DNA of 64,000 bases, from NCBI GenBank assembly GCA_016707685.1, contig JADJHE010000003.1, positions 186,001 to 250,000 on the forward strand. Reading direction: 5' to 3'. The position numbers were made by a program, and so were the translations under genes. A model generated the notes under the pieces. The model was not told the DNA's origin. It made no database searches and saw nothing but the letters and a program-made list of their open reading frames with translations. This DNA comes from Bacteroidota bacterium. Lineage in GTDB: Bacteria > Bacteroidota > Bacteroidia > 2-12-FULL-35-15. Position 1 is the stretch's first letter, and each line of letters opens with the position of its first letter. Below are positions 8,650 through 17,342 of this stretch, in pieces.

Positions 8650-9612
8650 ATGAAATTTAATTTCACTCGTTCAGCTGCATTTGTAGCTTTTATTTCAATT
8701 ACTCAACTAGCGAATGCGCAAGATGATTTATTGAGCTTAACCGAAGATCCTTCTGCAAAAGCCAAACACGAAAAGGTATTTGCAACGTTTAAAGGAGCAA
8801 AGGTTATCAATGCTCAAACAACAGAAACTGTAAAAAAGAAAACCTTAGATTTTTGCATTACACATCGTTTTGGCAATATTGGTGAGGCAAGTGGAGGAGG
8901 GGCTCATACTCTTTATGGTTTGGATAACATTTCCGATATACGCATTGGTTTTAGCTATGGAATTACAGATAATTTAACTTTGGGATGGGGAAGAAGTAAG
9001 TCAAAAGAATTGCTTGACGCAATGGTTAAATACAGATTCTTAACTCAAACGCAAGACAATCATATTCCTTTATCTGTCGCTTTTTATGGCAATGCGAGTT
9101 ATAATCCACAGGTATCTGATCAGTTTTACACAGGCGCATCTTTACCAGCTGATTTTAAAAAGAATGATTTACACCGCTTGGCTTATACTGGTCAGTTAAT
9201 CATTGCACGTAAATTTGGTTCTCGATTCTCTATGGAAATTCTTCCAACCTATCAGCATCGAAATTTTGTAATTGGAAACATAAATCCGGATAATGGTGCT
9301 GTTGAGAGCAATGATTTATTTGCGGTTGGAGCTGCAGCTCGCTTAAAATTAACACAACGCATTTGTTTAGTTGCCGATTACTTTTATACATTTTCAAAGT
9401 TCAGAACAGGAAATACCACTACCCCATACTACAATGCTTTGGCAGTAGGAATTGAAATTGAGACAGGTGGACACGTATTTCATTTAAATTTTACAAATGC
9501 AACCGGTATTATCGAAAACAATTTTATTCCTAATACCAACGATAGTTGGTCAAAAGGAGGAGTGAAATTCGGCTTTAATATATCACGTGTTTTTAATATC
9601 GGGAAACGATAA
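8650..9612 (+). CDS. DUF5777 family outer-membrane beta-barrel protein
   Basis: A 320-aa protein with a signal peptide ending ANAQ and a series of beta-barrel strands (ITHRFGNIGEASGGG, DIRIGFSYGITDNLTLGWGRSKS, AVGAAARLKLTQRICLVADYFY), ending GVKFGFNISRVFNIGKR. The RFGNIGE...LYGLDNISDIRIG segment is the hallmark of DUF5777. Members are predicted outer-membrane barrels that co-occur with YceI and cytochrome-like lipoproteins, as here. Molecular function unknown. A strong intrinsic terminator follows, ending this operon. Confidence 0.85.
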   Translation: MKFNFTRSAAFVAFISITQLANAQDDLLSLTEDPSAKAKHEKVFATFKGAKVINAQTTETVKKKTLDFCITHRFGNIGEASGGGAHTLYGLDNISDIRIGFSYGITDNLTLGWGRSKSKELLDAMVKYRFLTQTQDNHIPLSVAFYGNASYNPQVSDQFYTGASLPADFKKNDLHRLAYTGQLIIARKFGSRFSMEILPTYQHRNFVIGNINPDNGAVESNDLFAVGAAARLKLTQRICLVADYFYTFSKFRTGNTTTPYYNALAVGIEIETGGHVFHLNFTNATGIIENNFIPNTNDSWSKGGVKFGFNISRVFNIGKR

Positions 9613-9634
9613 ATAGTCTAACGTTATTAAAAAA

Positions 9635-9668
9635 GAGCTTGTTCATAAAACGTTCAAGCTCTTTTTTT
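9635..9668 (+). terminator. Rho-independent terminator after the DUF5777 gene
   Basis: GAGCTTG (9635-9641) pairs perfectly with CAAGCTC (9655-9661), with a 13-base loop, A-rich flank and seven Ts (9662-9668). It ends the 6.8-9.6 kb operon. Confidence 0.85.
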
Positions 9669-9699
9669 ATGAAAGTATAAATGCTGTATTTTTGTAAAG

Positions 9700-10483
9700 A
9701 TGCCACAACCTATTATATCTGCATTTGCTCCACACGATTCTATGCTTCAAGCAAAAGCTGATACAATGTTTGCACCCTCAATTTTTAAAATACATTTACT
9801 CGAAAAGGCAAATCAAAAGCCAATCATCCACTATACCAATTATGATTATTTGATAGCAGGTGTGCTTTTTATTGTGTATTTGCTTTTTGTGCTGTTGTAT
9901 GTGAAAAATCGGAAACGCTTAAATCAAGTTATCAAAGCATTTTATATTAATCGATTTGCAAGTCAGCTAGCGCGAGAAGAAGTGTCTATTGTTAATAGGG
10001 TATCGGTTATTCTGTCAATCATTTTTTTTTTCAATGACACTGTTTGCTTGGCAGGTAATTGAGTTTTATGGATGGGCGAGTTCGGTAGAAGATTCACTAT
10101 TGTTTTTTAGTATCCTAGCTTCGGTTATTGCAATTTATGCAATCAAATTTTCACTCATTAAATTTTTTGGCTTCGTATTTAAAACTACGAAAGAAGCAGA
10201 TGAATATGCTTTAACCGTATTGCTTTTTGTTAATTCATTAGGCCTTTTTTTGTTGCCAATCGTTGTCTGTATTGCTTTTGCTCAAAATGTTTCCATTGGC
10301 GTTTTTATAAATGTTGGCCTGGGTACCTTGGGGCTGTTTCTATTGACCCGAATTGTTCGAGGCTTAATAATTGGGATTAATAGCATTAGAGTTTCCAAAT
10401 TGTATTTATTTTTATATCTTTGCAGCCTTGAAATACTGCCCTTCGTTATTATGGTAAAGTTTTTTATTGAAACGATATCGTAA
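9700..10483 (+). pseudogene. DUF4271 membrane protein, one frameshift
   Basis: A polytopic membrane protein of about 260 aa split by an indel in a run of ten Ts at about 10021-10032. The first part (from ATG 9700) has a soluble N-terminus and one membrane segment (YLIAGVLFIVYLLFVLLYV). The second resumes at MTLFAWQVIEFYGWASS and adds about five segments, including ALTVLLFVNSLGLFLLPIVV and the C-terminal YLFLYLCSLEILPFVIMVKFF. This is DUF4271, which in Bacteroidota lies directly upstream of hemD, as here. A -7 box TATTTTTG (9687-9694) is almost at the ATG, so the real start may lie downstream or the mRNA may be nearly leaderless. Confidence 0.8.
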
Positions 10484-10525
10484 GCTTGGTCAGAGGTTTT
10501 GTTTAACTAAAAAGTCGCTAGGAAA

Positions 10526-11278
10526 TTGAAAGTTAAAACAATATTGGTTTCTCAACCAAAACCAGAAGGTGATAAGTCACCTTATTTTGACCTTGCAAAA
10601 AAATGCAATGTAAAAATTGATTTCCGTCCTTTTATAAAAGTAGAAGGAATTCCTGCTCAGGAATTTCGCAAACAAAAAATCAATATACTTGACCATACCG
10701 CTGTTATTATGACTAGTCGTAATGCTGTTGATCACTACTTTCGTATGTGTCAAGAAATGCGCATAACTGTTCCGGAAACAATGAAATATTTCTGTATTTC
10801 TGAATCCACTGCTTATTATTTACAAAAGTATGTTTTGTATCGTAAACGTAAAATTTTCCATGGAAAACAAACGATTTCCGATTTAATGGATGTTATTAAA
10901 AAACATAAAACTGAAAATTTTTTAGTGCCGTGTACAGATATAGCAAAAGAGGAAGTAGTTGAAAAATTTGAAGCATTGAAGCTCAAGCATTCAAAAGCAA
11001 CTATGTTTCGTACGGTTGCTAGTGATTTAAGTGATTTGGCGAATGTTAATTACGATATGTTAGTGTTTTTTAGTCCTGCAGGGATTAAATCATTATTTAA
11101 AAATTTCCCAAAGTTTAAACAAAACAAAACACGAATTGCTTGTTTTGGTCCAACTACAGCAAAAGCAGTTGAAGAAGCTGGTTTGCGATTAGATGTGCAC
11201 GCCCCAAATCCAAAATCGCCATCCATGACAATGGCACTGGAACAATACATTGTTGCTGCAAATAAAGCAGCAAAATAA
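10526..11278 (+). CDS. hemD: Uroporphyrinogen-III synthase
   Basis: A 250-aa HemD-family protein, which cyclises hydroxymethylbilane to uroporphyrinogen III in haem/sirohaem synthesis. Sequence signs are ILVSQPKPEGDKSPYFDL at the N-terminus, TSRNAVDHYF, FFSPAGIKSLF, and IACFGPTTAKAVEEAGL, the conserved C-terminal half. The family is poorly conserved but these blocks and the neighbouring DUF4271 gene are typical for Bacteroidota. The start is a TTG at 10526; no ATG exists near the conserved N-terminus. Haem supply fits a genome with many cytochromes and haem-copper-type proteins. Confidence 0.88.
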   Translation: MKVKTILVSQPKPEGDKSPYFDLAKKCNVKIDFRPFIKVEGIPAQEFRKQKINILDHTAVIMTSRNAVDHYFRMCQEMRITVPETMKYFCISESTAYYLQKYVLYRKRKIFHGKQTISDLMDVIKKHKTENFLVPCTDIAKEEVVEKFEALKLKHSKATMFRTVASDLSDLANVNYDMLVFFSPAGIKSLFKNFPKFKQNKTRIACFGPTTAKAVEEAGLRLDVHAPNPKSPSMTMALEQYIVAANKAAK

Positions 11279-11348
11279 ATCTCTTACCGTTTATAATTCC
11301 CATTTTCATCCCATCACAATTTAATTGTGTTTTAGTATTAATAATTTT

Positions 11349-11356
11349 TACCTTTA
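11349..11356 (+). promoter_or_regulatory. -7 promoter box of rnpA
   Basis: TACCTTTA differs from TAnnTTTG in the last base only. An upstream TTG in TTAATTGTGTTTT, about 21 bp away, could serve as the -33 element. The position makes ATG 11365 a better rnpA start than ATG 11356. Confidence 0.35.
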
Positions 11357-11364
11357 TGCATCTA

Positions 11365-11739
11365 ATGCAAACATTTACTAAAACAGAACGTTTAACTAGT
11401 AAATTATTGATTGATAAGCTTGTTGAAAAAGGAAAATCATTTAATAATTCGCCATTTAAATTGGTATGGATTGAGCTTCAAGAAGCAAACACTTCGGCTC
11501 AAGTAGTAATTACAGTGCCCAAACGAAATTTTAAAAAAGCGGTTGATAGGAATAAATTAAAGCGAAGAATAAGAGAAGCATATCGTAAATGCAAGCAAGA
11601 GTTGTTGTACGATAAGTTAGAAGATAAAAAACTATGCTTGATGTTTGTTTACATTGCGAAAGAAAAATTAGAGTACAGTACAATAGAGTTAAAAGTAAAA
11701 GAAAGTTTGCAACGATTAACAACCACTATTAATTCTTGA
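11365..11739 (+). CDS. rnpA: Ribonuclease P protein component
   Basis: A 124-aa basic protein (127 aa from ATG 11356) with the RNP signature RNFKKAVDRNKLKRRIREAYR in its middle. It is the protein cofactor that helps the RNase P ribozyme bind pre-tRNA leader sequences. N-terminal FTKTERLTSKLLIDKLVEKG is the usual start of the family. I prefer the second ATG because the putative -7 box overlaps the first. The yidD gene follows after three bases, the usual rnpA-yidD order. Confidence 0.93.
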   Translation: MQTFTKTERLTSKLLIDKLVEKGKSFNNSPFKLVWIELQEANTSAQVVITVPKRNFKKAVDRNKLKRRIREAYRKCKQELLYDKLEDKKLCLMFVYIAKEKLEYSTIELKVKESLQRLTTTINS

Positions 11740-11742
11740 ATT

Positions 11743-11973
11743 TTGAAAGTATTACTTGCTCCTTTTAAATATTTGTTCATTGGATTAATAAAAGTGTATC
11801 AATATTCGATTTCTCCATTGCTTGGACCATCGTGTAGATTCAGCCCTTCCTGCTCACAATATGGCTTGGAAGCAATTCAAAAACATGGTCCGTTTAAAGG
11901 TGGATATTTAACAATAAAACGATTTTTACGTTGTCATCCTTGGGGAGGACACGGACATGATCCTGTACCATAA
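11743..11973 (+). CDS. yidD: Membrane protein insertion efficiency factor YidD
   Basis: A 76-aa protein with the whole YidD signature: an amphipathic N-terminal helix (PFKYLFIGLIKVYQYSISPL), GPSCRFSPSCSQYGLEAI with three conserved cysteines, and the C-terminal RCHPWGGHGHDPVP. YidD assists YidC-dependent membrane insertion at the inner face of the membrane. The start is a TTG at 11743, three bases after the rnpA stop; no ATG precedes the conserved helix. The ctp-type protease follows ten bases later. Confidence 0.95.
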   Translation: MKVLLAPFKYLFIGLIKVYQYSISPLLGPSCRFSPSCSQYGLEAIQKHGPFKGGYLTIKRFLRCHPWGGHGHDPVP

Positions 11974-11983
11974 ATAAAAACAC

Positions 11984-13675
11984 ATGAAAAAAATTAAATT
12001 AGTTGTAATTGCGCTATTAATTGGTGCTTCTGCTTTTTTAACAACTGGATTTGTTGATAGCTATTTTGAAGTGTCTAAAAACTTAGACATTTTCGCGACA
12101 TTATTCAGAGAGTTGAATATTTATTATGTAGACGAAACGAATCCAGGGGATCTAATGAAAAAGGGCATTGATAAGATGCTTGAATCGCTGGATCCTTACA
12201 CGAATTTTATTCCAGAATCGGAAATTGAAGATTATCGCTACATGACAACCGGACAATACGGTGGAATTGGTGCACTTATCCGTCAGCAAGGTGGTTATGT
12301 TTACATTTCTGAACCATACGAAGGATTCCCTGCTCAAAAAGCAGATTTACGCGCAGGAGATAAAATTTTAAAGCTGAATGATATTGATGTAAAAGGAAAA
12401 ACAACAGATGATATTAGCAAGTTATTAAAAGGGCAACCTAGCACTACAATTAAATTATTGGTGGAGCGCGAAGGGGAAAGTAAACCATTGGAAAAAATTG
12501 TTAACCGCGAAGAAATAAAAATAAAAAGTGTTTCTTATTACGGAATGGTTAACAAAGAAATTGGCTATATAAAGCTTACTGGGTTTACAGAGAATGCCTC
12601 GGGTGAAGTAAAATCAGCATTAATAGAATTGAAAAAAAATGCAGAATTAAAATCGGTTGTATTTGACCTGCGTGGAAATCCAGGGGGATTGCTGAAAGAA
12701 GCAATTGATATTGTAAATATTTTTGCAGATAAAGGGACAGAAATTGTGAGCACAAAAGGGAAAGTAAAAGAATGGGATAAAGTTCACAAGGCCGTTAATA
12801 ATCCAGTTGATGTAAACATTCCAATTGCTGTATTGATTGATAGAGGATCCGCTTCTGCAGCTGAAATTGTTTCTGGTGCAATTCAAGATTTAGATAGAGG
12901 TGTTGTTGTTGGTCAGCGTTCCTATGGTAAAGGATTGGTTCAGCAAACTCGTCCATTGAGTTACAATTCACAATTAAAAGTAACAGTAGCTAAATATTAT
13001 ATTCCAAGTGGTCGTTGTATTCAAGCTTTGGATTATTCTCATCGAAATGATGATGGAAGTGTAGATAAAGTTCCCGATTCATTAATCTCGGCATTTAAAA
13101 CCAAGAACGGAAGAATTGTATATGATGGTGGAGGTGTTACACCCGATATCGCTCTTGAGCCTCAGAAATACAGCAATATTCTTGGAAGCTTGGTTACTAA
13201 AAATTTAATATTTGATTATGCTACTAAGTACCGTATTGCTCATCCTACTATTGTAGCAGCAAAAGATTTTAAGCTAACAGATGCTGAATACAATGATTTT
13301 GTAGCTTTTTTGAATGGTAAAGAATACGATTATACAACAAAGACAGAAAAAAAGCTGGAAGAGCTTAAAAAAAGTGCCACAGACGACAAAGTAACAGAAG
13401 AAGTAAATGCACAAATAGAGGCTTTAAATGCTAAAATTAAACATAGTAAAAGCGAAGATTTAGAAAATTTTAAATCGGAAATAAAACAATTTTTAGAAGA
13501 AGAAATTGCTTCGAGGTATTATTTTCAAAATGGACGACTAGAAGCATCATTAAAAGATGATACAGAGTTAAAAGAGGCAATTGCACTATTGAATGATATG
13601 GATAAGTACAAAAAAGTACTTACTACAATTACAAAGGCTGATAAGCCATTCTATAATGACAAACCAAAAAAATAA
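11984..13675 (+). CDS. S41 C-terminal processing peptidase
   Basis: A 563-aa periplasmic serine protease of the CtpA/Prc type. It has an N-terminal signal anchor (KLVVIALLIGASAFLTTGF), a PDZ domain at about residues 85-165 (GGIGALIR, RAGDKILKLNDIDVKG), and an S41 catalytic core with Ser291 in GSASAAEI and Lys316 in SYGKGLVQ. The 25-residue Ser-Lys spacing is that of Prc and CtpA. A charged C-terminal helical extension of about 130 residues follows, typical of Bacteroidota members. The family trims C-termini of periplasmic or envelope proteins. A strong terminator at 13692 closes the rnpA-yidD-ctp run. Confidence 0.92.
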   Translation: MKKIKLVVIALLIGASAFLTTGFVDSYFEVSKNLDIFATLFRELNIYYVDETNPGDLMKKGIDKMLESLDPYTNFIPESEIEDYRYMTTGQYGGIGALIRQQGGYVYISEPYEGFPAQKADLRAGDKILKLNDIDVKGKTTDDISKLLKGQPSTTIKLLVEREGESKPLEKIVNREEIKIKSVSYYGMVNKEIGYIKLTGFTENASGEVKSALIELKKNAELKSVVFDLRGNPGGLLKEAIDIVNIFADKGTEIVSTKGKVKEWDKVHKAVNNPVDVNIPIAVLIDRGSASAAEIVSGAIQDLDRGVVVGQRSYGKGLVQQTRPLSYNSQLKVTVAKYYIPSGRCIQALDYSHRNDDGSVDKVPDSLISAFKTKNGRIVYDGGGVTPDIALEPQKYSNILGSLVTKNLIFDYATKYRIAHPTIVAAKDFKLTDAEYNDFVAFLNGKEYDYTTKTEKKLEELKKSATDDKVTEEVNAQIEALNAKIKHSKSEDLENFKSEIKQFLEEEIASRYYFQNGRLEASLKDDTELKEAIALLNDMDKYKKVLTTITKADKPFYNDKPKK

Positions 13676-13691
13676 TGCTAGTTTCAGCTGT

Positions 13692-13720
13692 AAAAAGGGA
13701 GCCGATTGGTTCCCTTTTTT
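13692..13720 (+). terminator. Rho-independent terminator after the S41 protease
   Basis: AAAAGGGAGCC pairs with GGTTCCCTTTT around the loop GATT (one G-T pair), followed by a T run. It ends the rnpA-yidD-protease unit. Confidence 0.85.
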
Positions 13721-13780
13721 ATTTGTCAAAATAGCCTGCAAATACAATTATTTTAACACCTTTGCGTTACAGAAATCTCT

Positions 13781-15352
13781 ATGAAGCAACTGTTACCTCA
13801 AAAGTACCATAATTACATTTATATTTTTGCGCTAATCATTTTGGTGATCGGTTTGCCTGTATCCAAATTTTTGATGAGCTTGTCTCAAATTATATTAGCA
13901 TGTAACTGGATTTTAGAAGGGAATTTAAAAAACAAGTTTGTCGCATTTTTTAAAAATAAACCAGCACTTGTTTTAAGCTCCATTCTTTTGCTGCATTTTT
14001 TGGGTCTGTTTTTTACTTCTGATTTTTCTTATGCAAGTAACGATATTCGAATTAAAATTCCTTTGTTTGCTTTGCCAATAATACTTTCTACTTCGGTTCC
14101 ACTTTCAAAAAAAATCACCTCCTTTATACTTCAATTTTTTATTGCTGCCGTTGTTTTTGGTACAATTATAAGCACACTTGTTTTGTTAGGCATTATTGAG
14201 CGCACAATAGTAGATATAAGAGACATTTCTTTATTCATATCCCATATCCGTTTTGCGCTGCTTATTTGTTTTGGATTTTTTGTCTCCCTTTATTTTGTAA
14301 AAGAAAGCACTACAACTAAATTGAAGTTGTTTTATGTTTTTATTGCAATATGGTTTGTCGTCTTTTTGTTTTTGATGGAATCACTTACAGGTGTGTCTAT
14401 TTTAATAATTACATCCGCATTGCTTCTTTTATTAAAATTAGTACAATCAAAAAAAATTCAGTTTAAAATAATTGGTTATACCGTAGTACTTGTTTCTATC
14501 GTTGGTGCAGTTCTTGTTTTTAATAAAATACAATCACTTCAATCTATTCAGCAGAAACCACAATCGAATTTGCTTTTAACAACTACACCACGAGGAAATT
14601 TATACCAGCACGATTTACAAGGCACACTTACCGAAAACGGAAATTTTATTTGGATAAACGTATGTGATAAGGAGCTAAAAGAGGCTTGGAGTAAAAGGAG
14701 TGAAATGAATTATGATGGCGATGATTCTAAAGGCAACCCATTGCGTTATACGTTGATTCGTTTTCTTGCTTCTAAAAATTTGAATAAAGATTTGGATGGA
14801 GTTTTTGCACTTAGTACTTCAGAAATTAAAGCAATAGAAAGAGGTGTTTCAAATGTGAATCATCAAAACATTTCAAATATACAATCGCGTATTCAACAAA
14901 CATTTTGGGAGATTGATGTTTATAAAAATACAGGAGATGCCAATGGACACTCACTTACCCAGCGTTTTGAATATTGGAAAGCTTCTTGGTTTATCATACT
15001 TGAGAATAAGTGGCTGGGTGTGGGTACAGGCGATTTAGAACAAGAGCTCTTTAAGCAATACGATCAAATGCATTCCAAGCTTTCAATTGAATATCGTTTA
15101 CATCCACACAATCAATTTTTATCAATTGCGCTTTGTTTTGGTGTTGTTGGATTACTTTGGTTTTTAATAGTTCTCTTTTATCCGATGATAAAACTAGGGA
15201 AGCACTATGATTACTTATACCTCGCTTTTTTTATTATTTTGATTTGTTCGTTTTTTACAGAAGATACTTTGGAAACACAGGCTGGAGTTACTTTTTATGC
15301 TTTTCTAAATTCTTTTTTATTGTTTGTGTTTCGTAATAAAGAAGAGCATTAG
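13781..15352 (+). CDS. O-antigen ligase family membrane protein
   Basis: A 523-aa polytopic membrane protein with about 10-12 hydrophobic segments and a large periplasmic loop (residues about 260-410). That loop leads into EYRLHPHNQFLSIALCFGVVGLLWF, the Wzy_C (O-antigen ligase/polymerase) signature with its conserved His. Members join O-antigen or other glycans to lipid A core or polymerise repeat units. No other polysaccharide genes lie nearby, so the substrate is open. The ATG at 13781 follows a spaced TTTG box at 13761. The last four bases overlap the convergent proline dehydrogenase gene. Confidence 0.82.
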   Translation: MKQLLPQKYHNYIYIFALIILVIGLPVSKFLMSLSQIILACNWILEGNLKNKFVAFFKNKPALVLSSILLLHFLGLFFTSDFSYASNDIRIKIPLFALPIILSTSVPLSKKITSFILQFFIAAVVFGTIISTLVLLGIIERTIVDIRDISLFISHIRFALLICFGFFVSLYFVKESTTTKLKLFYVFIAIWFVVFLFLMESLTGVSILIITSALLLLLKLVQSKKIQFKIIGYTVVLVSIVGAVLVFNKIQSLQSIQQKPQSNLLLTTTPRGNLYQHDLQGTLTENGNFIWINVCDKELKEAWSKRSEMNYDGDDSKGNPLRYTLIRFLASKNLNKDLDGVFALSTSEIKAIERGVSNVNHQNISNIQSRIQQTFWEIDVYKNTGDANGHSLTQRFEYWKASWFIILENKWLGVGTGDLEQELFKQYDQMHSKLSIEYRLHPHNQFLSIALCFGVVGLLWFLIVLFYPMIKLGKHYDYLYLAFFIILICSFFTEDTLETQAGVTFYAFLNSFLLFVFRNKEEH

Positions 15353-16545
15353 TGAAGTAATTTTTGTCCTCTTCGTCTTTTTAATTCATTTGTAATATGG
15401 AATAACTCTCTTCCCATTTGATTGGATATAGAGGAATTTTCCTCGGCCCTTCTGATTAAATAGGGAATCACAGATTTAACAGGGCCATAGGGCAGATACT
15501 TGGTTACATTATAACCAGCAGCAGCCAAGTTGTAACTGATATTATCACTCATTCCGTATAGCTGAGAAAAATAGACATGTGGATGGTTGTTCGGTATATT
15601 TAAGCGTTTCATCTCATTAATTAGGAACTGAGTGCTATCTTCATTGTGTGTGCCAGCACAAAGTTTAACAATATCAATATTCTCTAAACAAATAGTGATA
15701 GCTTTATCAAAATCAATATCTGTATTGTGTTTTGTTTTCTGTATCGGTGATGGATATCCTAGTTTTGCAGCTCTTATATTTTCCTTTTCGAGATATGCTC
15801 CTCTGACCAATTTTATACCAATCAAATTTTTTTCTTTACGAGCAATATCAATAAGTTTTTTTAAGTAGCCCAAACGATCCCAGCGATACATCTGTAAGGT
15901 TGTAAGAATAATAGCATTTTCTTTATTGTACTTGCGCATCATTTTTTCGGCTAATCGGTCGATTGTTTCCTGAATCCAACTTTCTTCAGCATCAAAATAA
16001 ATTGGTACTTTATTTATAAACGCATTATGAGCAATTACATTTATTCGTTCTTCTAATACATTCATCTCCTCCTGATCTCTCTCAGTAACAGCTTCTCCAG
16101 AATTAAATTTTTCAAGAATACTTGATGAGGCTACACCTGTTATTTTTAAACTTGTATATGGAATAGCAGAATTGTTTTTTGCAAATTGAATTATTTTAAT
16201 TACCTCATTTTTTGTGTTCTCAAAATCTTCGGTGGTCTCTTTCCCTTCAACGGAATAGTCAAGAATAGAACTTATTTTTAATTCATTTAATTTTTTGACG
16301 ATTTCATTGCTTTCATCGATGGTCTCTCCAGCACAAAATTGTTTATAGATGGTTTTTTTTATTAGGCCATCTATCGGAAATTTTAATTTAATTAAAAGCA
16401 ATATGATTTTTGAAAAAAAATTAACCAATCTGCTTTTTTCAAAAATTTTAAATAACCATTTCGATTGTTTTAACTGGTGATCACTTTTGTTAGAAAAAGC
16501 AATAGCGGTATTATTAAATGAAACTTTTTTTGTGATAAAATTCAT
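15349..16545 (-). CDS. Proline dehydrogenase
   Basis: A 398-aa FAD-dependent PRODH TIM barrel oxidising proline to pyrroline-5-carboxylate and feeding electrons to the quinone pool. Diagnostic blocks are PIYFDAEESWIQ, LTTLQMYRWDRLGYL, GIKLVRGAYLEKE, LCAGTHNED, VYFSQLYGMSDNISYNL, and the C-terminal KYLPYGPVKSVIPYLIRRAEEN with the substrate-binding arginines. It is a stand-alone enzyme with no P5C dehydrogenase domain. It lies 35 bp downstream of a Crp/Fnr gene in the same direction, and I see no promoter box in the gap, so co-transcription is possible. Confidence 0.92.
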   Translation of the reverse strand: MNFITKKVSFNNTAIAFSNKSDHQLKQSKWLFKIFEKSRLVNFFSKIILLLIKLKFPIDGLIKKTIYKQFCAGETIDESNEIVKKLNELKISSILDYSVEGKETTEDFENTKNEVIKIIQFAKNNSAIPYTSLKITGVASSSILEKFNSGEAVTERDQEEMNVLEERINVIAHNAFINKVPIYFDAEESWIQETIDRLAEKMMRKYNKENAIILTTLQMYRWDRLGYLKKLIDIARKEKNLIGIKLVRGAYLEKENIRAAKLGYPSPIQKTKHNTDIDFDKAITICLENIDIVKLCAGTHNEDSTQFLINEMKRLNIPNNHPHVYFSQLYGMSDNISYNLAAAGYNVTKYLPYGPVKSVIPYLIRRAEENSSISNQMGRELFHITNELKRRRGQKLLH

Positions 16546-16580
16546 GTTATTCGATTGTTTACAAGAAAGGGGAAAAGCAA

Positions 16581-17261
16581 TTAGTATATTTCACTAGCAA
16601 TAACGGACAGTTCATTGCAGTTAATGATTTTTATTTTTTTACCTTCAACTTCTACCAATTTACTCTTAATAAAATTGTTTATAATTTTGCAAATATAATT
16701 TTGTGTTGTGCCAATGAGTTTAGAGATGTCGAGAGTGCTTAGTTTCACAACCGCATTATTGTTGTTTTCAATATCCGAAAAAGCTAGCAGTATTTCTGCT
16801 AATTGACTTTTTATTTTTTTATTTAAGATGGATGTAATTCTGTTTTCAAGTTTATCGATATCTGCGCATAATTCTTTTATAAATTCATTACGTAGTGGTT
16901 TGTATGTTTCGAATAAATATGAAATTTCTTTCGCATTCAGATGATAAACCTCTATATCATTTAAGGCTTTTATGGCATGTGGATACGGACTATTTGAGAT
17001 AACAGAATCGATGCCAACGACCCCCCCCTTTTTTCCTAAGCCAATAATAAACTCCTGCTGATTAGATTTGGTTCGATAGATTTTTAATAATCCAGAACGT
17101 ATAAAGTAAACACCTTTAAATGCTTCATTTTCATTTATAAGCACTCCTCCTTTTTTTAAATTCAAAGATTTTTTTGCATTTAGAAATGAAATTAATGCAG
17201 CATCAGTTTGTAACTTGAAAACAGAAAAATCACATAATGAATTTATTGGTTTCGTATCCAT
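16581..17261 (-). CDS. Crp/Fnr regulator 1 (cysteine-poor, divergent HTH)
   Basis: A 226-aa Crp/Fnr-family protein: cNMP-binding-like jelly roll (residues about 30-115, FKGVYFIRSGLLKIYR), dimer helix, and a C-terminal winged HTH (LDISKLIGTTQNYICKIINNFIKSKLV). It lacks the FNR-type N-terminal cysteine cluster. Its recognition helix reads TTQNYICK, without the Glu and Arg that the other four paralogues keep (TExxIR or YETVIR) for reading TGA half-sites. It may therefore bind a different operator. Its own promoter carries the 12-bp palindrome at 17319. It lies upstream of proline dehydrogenase. Effector unknown. Confidence 0.87.
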   Translation of the reverse strand: MDTKPINSLCDFSVFKLQTDAALISFLNAKKSLNLKKGGVLINENEAFKGVYFIRSGLLKIYRTKSNQQEFIIGLGKKGGVVGIDSVISNSPYPHAIKALNDIEVYHLNAKEISYLFETYKPLRNEFIKELCADIDKLENRITSILNKKIKSQLAEILLAFSDIENNNNAVVKLSTLDISKLIGTTQNYICKIINNFIKSKLVEVEGKKIKIINCNELSVIASEIY

Positions 17262-17318
17262 TGAGCGTATTTATGTTATTGGTATCACAAATTTATTTTA
17301 TTAATAATATACAAACAA

Positions 17319-17330
17319 TGATATGAGTCA
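17319..17330 (-). promoter_or_regulatory. FNR-type palindrome, crp1 promoter
   Basis: TGATATGAGTCA, flanked by AA/TT to give AATGA...TCATT. A perfect minus-strand -7 box TAAATTTG lies at 17288-17295, 33 bp centre to centre, the class II activator position. It is 58 bp upstream of the crp1 ATG. Confidence 0.75.
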
Positions 17331-17342
17331 TTCAAAAAACTG

